This document shows, one piece after another, positions 60,331-64,000 of a DNA stretch of 64,000 nucleotides; the first letter of the stretch is position 1, and every line of letters starts with the position of its first letter. The notes below the pieces were generated by a model. The model saw only the letters and a list, made by a program, of their open reading frames with translations, did not search any database and was not told the origin of the DNA. The translations under genes were made by a program, and so were the position numbers. Origin of the DNA: Erythrocercus mccallii (lineage: Eukaryota; Chordata; Aves; Passeriformes; Dicruridae); contig VZRG01000188.1 in assembly GCA_013397435.1 (NCBI GenBank), positions 1-64,000 of the forward strand. Direction: 5' to 3'.

Positions 60331-60485
60331 AAATTATTTCCACCTCTGTCCTGTCCAGATTATCAGTTTATAGAGCTGGATAATTCCAAGTCCTTCCTCT
60401 TTGGTTGCCAACCCCTTAATTGCGAGCCATGTTTTTGTGTGCTGCCCTCACTAACCCCACTCCTTCCCTGGTCCACAGCAAGGTC

Positions 60486-60557
60486 TGTAATCCACAGATA
60501 AAAGTGTTCTACAATTCACAGATAAAAGTGTTCTATAATTCACAGAAAAAGGTGTTC
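60486..60557. repeat. 24-bp tandem repeat, three copies
   Basis: Three adjacent 24-bp units (60486-60509, 60510-60533, 60534-60557). Each reads roughly tacaattcacagataaaagt followed by gttc, with a few substitutions per copy. Confidence 0.93.
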
Positions 60558-61001
60558 AGCTGAAAGTTAATATCCATGAAGGAGGCAGCAGGCAGATATT
60601 CATCATGGCACTGACCAAGCGTGCAGCTGGGCCTGGCTGATCCAGCAACATGACACTTTATTTTTATAGGTGAAACATGAATTACCCATCTTTCCCCTTC
60701 CTTCTGGTTCACAATGCAGTAACAGGCTTGTAATGTACAATAAGGGCTTGTAATATTTGCATGACCAGATGCCTTAATAGCATTGGGTGCACCTGCCTGG
60801 ATTTTATGTTCATCCTTTTTTTTCTGTGTGCCTCTGGAGTATTGGCCTAAAAATATATATATTTCTCCGTCTTCTTTTCACCCTTTCTTCCTTCACGTGC
60901 TTGGTTCTGCAAGAAAGTGATTGCATGGGGGATCTCTCCTGTAGATTAGTAAAGTATTTGAAGTTTCACAGATTAACCATGTGAAGAATTGTGTGTCTTT
61001 T

Positions 61002-61036
61002 TTGTTGTTGTTGTTGTTGTTTGTTTTTTTTTTTTT
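61002..61036. repeat. (TTG)n followed by T13
   Basis: A GTT/TTG trinucleotide run of about seven units merges into a poly-T tract. Confidence 0.9.
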
Positions 61037-62381
61037 AATCTGCCATTTATGATCTCAATAGGATGCTTCCTGTTGCTTTTACTGAAAACAAAAGTGAACA
61101 TCTTATTCTTGCTCTTACTCCCCATGACATCTCTGCCTGCAAACTGACTGATTAGGAAAATAAGATTGGGTGTGTGTTGTTGCACACACAAGTGATGTGT
61201 AATAGACCCAGCATCCCAGGAGTGTGTCACTTACACCACTAAACATGTTTTTAACCATCAACATAAATAATGCAAAGCCACAGAAGCTGCAGCCTGCTAA
61301 AGGAACAGCACAAGAAACTCTGTAAATACATTAATTACTGAGCTATTTTGCTGATGTTATTCTTGATGGTATGTTTGGTCTGGGAATCACCACACAAGTG
61401 TGGCTGTGACAGGGAGATGTGCGGAATCTCTGCCAAACTGATTAATCTACCATGATTCTGATGGCAGGAGGTTTTTTGATGTGTTTCCGGATTCTTTCCA
61501 TTCTCCAAAATGACAGATATGGAGTTAACCCCATAGACTGATGGATGCTGTAACCATGGAGTGAGTGTTGTTCATTTTGACAAACTTATTCTCAGGCACT
61601 ATTTTTCTAAACTCACATTTCAAACCCATCAATTAAAACCTGCTCTGCCCGGGGAGCCCAGGTTTAGCACGGTGAGTTCAGACACACCAGCCAGGCAAAA
61701 GGAGATGAAAGATGAGGAAAATGGTCCACACATGAGCAGTGGCTTTGTGTGGTCAAAAGTCATAACAGCCTTTCAGCAGCTGCAAACAGCAGGGCTCATT
61801 CACAAAGGAAAGAGTGTAAAAAACCTTCATGACTGTGTTATAGATTACTGAGGGACAGGAGAGTTTTGAGGATTGGCCCAGTCCTCCCATATAAAAGATG
61901 GACTCTGGTTGTCATTTGCTCTTTTCCTGCCTTTGGGCACCACTTTTCTCTTCCTTTTAAGCTCTTAGTTGTCAGGATTGTTAGTCAAAATAGCTTCTGT
62001 ACCACCTGGATTTTATATATCTTTTGCCTGCAATTTCCTCTGGGAGATTAAATAAGGTCCATGGGATAAGACAATGCCTGTTAATGGCAGAGTAGTGGGG
62101 GAATTACCAATGTGAAGCTTCATCTTGAGTATGCAGAAGTCTGGAGGAGACACTGCACTCTACCTTACCACAGAGTTTCAAAAGAACAACAAAACTTGCT
62201 GGAATGAGGGAAATCCAGCAAATAGCTTTGTTTGGGTTTGGTAACATTTTCCAAAACAATGAGAAACTTCGTGTCTGTACTGTACAAATGAGGCTTCATA
62301 GTGTTTCATTCAGAAGCAGCTCTTTTAGTGTGTGAAAATGTACTGAAAAAAGGAAAACAAAAGAAAGGGGAGGAGAAAAAT

Positions 62382-62440
62382 GGAAGGAAGGAAGGAAGGA
62401 AGGAAGGAAGGAAGGAAGGAAGGAAGGAAGGAAGGAAGGA
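62382..62440. repeat. GGAA tetranucleotide microsatellite (59 bp)
   Basis: A pure GGAA run of about 14.75 units, in the same orientation as the longer array at 40921. Confidence 0.97.
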
Positions 62441-63929
62441 TTAGATGGGAAGGTGAAAATTTTGAAAGAGCATTGAATACCTGAAAATTTGACTGTGAAT
62501 GAATCAAAGAAAGACAAATCAGGTTGTTAAGCTGTCCATTCCCCCTTATTTTTCATGAGGCTCAATGAATTGCCCTTCCTCTTCTCCTGCCACCATATCT
62601 GCATTATATCCTTTGCTCTTGGCCAAGGACCATGACATTTCCCCATTCCAGCATGGCAGTGTGAGGACCCAGAGCAGGACACAGAACTCAGTTAGCTACA
62701 AAACAAGATTGTGCATGGCTCTGAGCTACAAACTTCTGCCTTTCTCCCCTTAGTGTAACTCAGTGAGCCACCAAAAAATTGGATATCCAATATCAACATA
62801 AGATCTGACATTTGGCATCCCACCCACTGGAACTTCAGGAACGTGAGAGGCATTTCCAGGTCTTCATCCTTCTCAAAAAGAGGTGCTAAAATCATAAATA
62901 TATGGTAAAGCCAGGAAAAATACACTGTGAAATGGCTGGGTTTGGGTCTGTAAACCTGGGGGAAGAGTTATAACTTAATCCTGGAACAGGATGCATGTTG
63001 GAAGGTCCCTCAGATCCATCAGCAGAAAACACTTATGTTAATAAACTCCTGTTTTCTCGTTGTCAATATGGCTTTAGCAAAACCAAGAGCACAGGACATG
63101 GAGCTCCATCTGTAGTGTATAATAAGGGGGTGTTGTACATCGGACAAACATAATGATTTATTTTCAAAAGGAGAGAGATGCCACAGATCCTTGTGCTCTC
63201 AGGGACTCTAATTTATTGCCTAATTAAACACTTGCTGCAAATTGTCCATCCTGTCATTTTTAATTCCTGACCTAATATCCCAGACAACAGAACACTTAAG
63301 GAGGCTCTCTTCTACAAGTGAGGCTTGAATGAAGAAAGATATTAATGGTTGTTTCCTAATCAAAGTCAATAGGCTATCAGGAGCAATTATTCTTTAGCAG
63401 GTCTGTTCTTCTGACACCATGCAACATGCATGAATTTGCCAAGGTCTGGTGACACTTTATCTCCTTGCTGTCAAGGCAGAAGGCAAGGCCAGCAACTCAA
63501 AACTGAGAGAAACCCCTGGGAAGACATGCAGGCAACTGGAACAAACAGAATATGTTTATTTTTAGCGTAAAACTACATTTTCTTCCTTCAACAAGTGTTT
63601 GGAATGAATGCCAAGGCATCTTGAGGCAAGAGAGACCTTAGGACATTTTATCTTACACTACCAAGTGCTCTCAGTGCCTTGTATATTTCTTCCCTTTCCT
63701 CATTCCTCTAGGGTGGGGATTCTGGGCCCTATTGCTGGTAAAATGGGGCCTAACTCTAAGTTTTACAGAGTCATAGATCTTCTCTAAGTCTGTCCTAGAA
63801 GTCTTACAGAGTACTGCCAAAAAGTAAAATTTAAGAGAGAAATAGATTGGAGAAATTCAGTCTCTCCTAACTGGAATCCCAGCTTTGTCCCTGTAGGTGC
63901 TGACATGCTGCTTTTAAATCCCTCCAAAG

Positions 63930-64000
63930 TCCTAATTCCTCCAGGATAAACCATCCCAGTTCTCTCACCCTCTCCTCAGCAGCATTCTTGTCCTTTAGGT
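63930..64000 (-). mobile_element. CR1 LINE fragment running off the right edge (minus strand)
   Basis: ctccaggataaaccatccca, then gttctctcaccctctcctca resembles the reverse complement of the CR1 ORF2 end. The remainder lies outside the window. Confidence 0.5.

Larger units (their letters stand above)
60331..63929. other. Unique non-coding sequence with simple repeats
   Basis: About 3.6 kb without a recognised gene. It holds a 24-bp tandem repeat (60486-60557), a GTT/T run (61002-61036) and the second GGAA microsatellite (62382-62440). Confidence 0.5.

Overview
The window reads as a stretch of bird nuclear genome, most likely from a songbird or close relative. Two things point there. First, there are about 25 fragments of the avian CR1 LINE, many ending in the characteristic ATTCTATG-type octamer repeats. 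Second, there are LTRs of types that are abundant in passerines, including one on the minus strand with the 'TGTGCT.GTTT...' start of avian ERVL-like elements. There are no bacterial features: no operons, tRNAs, rRNAs or CRISPR.

Layout. Positions 1-1475 carry the only convincing protein-coding sequence. It is a long plus-strand reading frame, open at the left edge, for a very acidic, proline/serine-rich protein with a basic C-terminal tail. A probable 3' UTR follows and ends at polyadenylation signals near 2074 and 2258. GC content is high up to about 1.5 kb and then drops to AT-rich, gene-poor DNA for the remaining 62 kb.

From 2.3 kb to the right end the sequence is intergenic or intronic. 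Its recognisable content is transposon debris: 12 plus-strand and 13 minus-strand CR1 insertions, nearly all short 3' ends. There are also three clear LTRs (about 13.64-14.25, 22.26-22.90 and 24.84-25.40 kb) and a possible fourth (49.04-49.36 kb). Two LTRs sit inside CR1 copies, so the order of insertion can be read directly. The LTR at 24.84 kb still has a lysine-tRNA-type primer-binding site next to it, so it is the remnant of a provirus 5' end rather than a solo LTR.

Simple repeats include two long GGAA microsatellites (40.9 and 62.4 kb), GT/AC, GTT and CTGT runs, and four small tandem duplications with units of 22-26 bp. Between the repeats are several AT-rich, TAATTA-rich or CpG-retaining blocks (38.8-39.05, 46.74-47.0, 56.5-56.9, 33.2-33.5 kb). 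They look like candidate conserved regulatory elements, but no conservation test was possible here.

I found no clear undescribed system. The items most worth following up are the unrecognised acidic protein, the nested insertions, the PBS-bearing ERV remnant and the candidate regulatory blocks.
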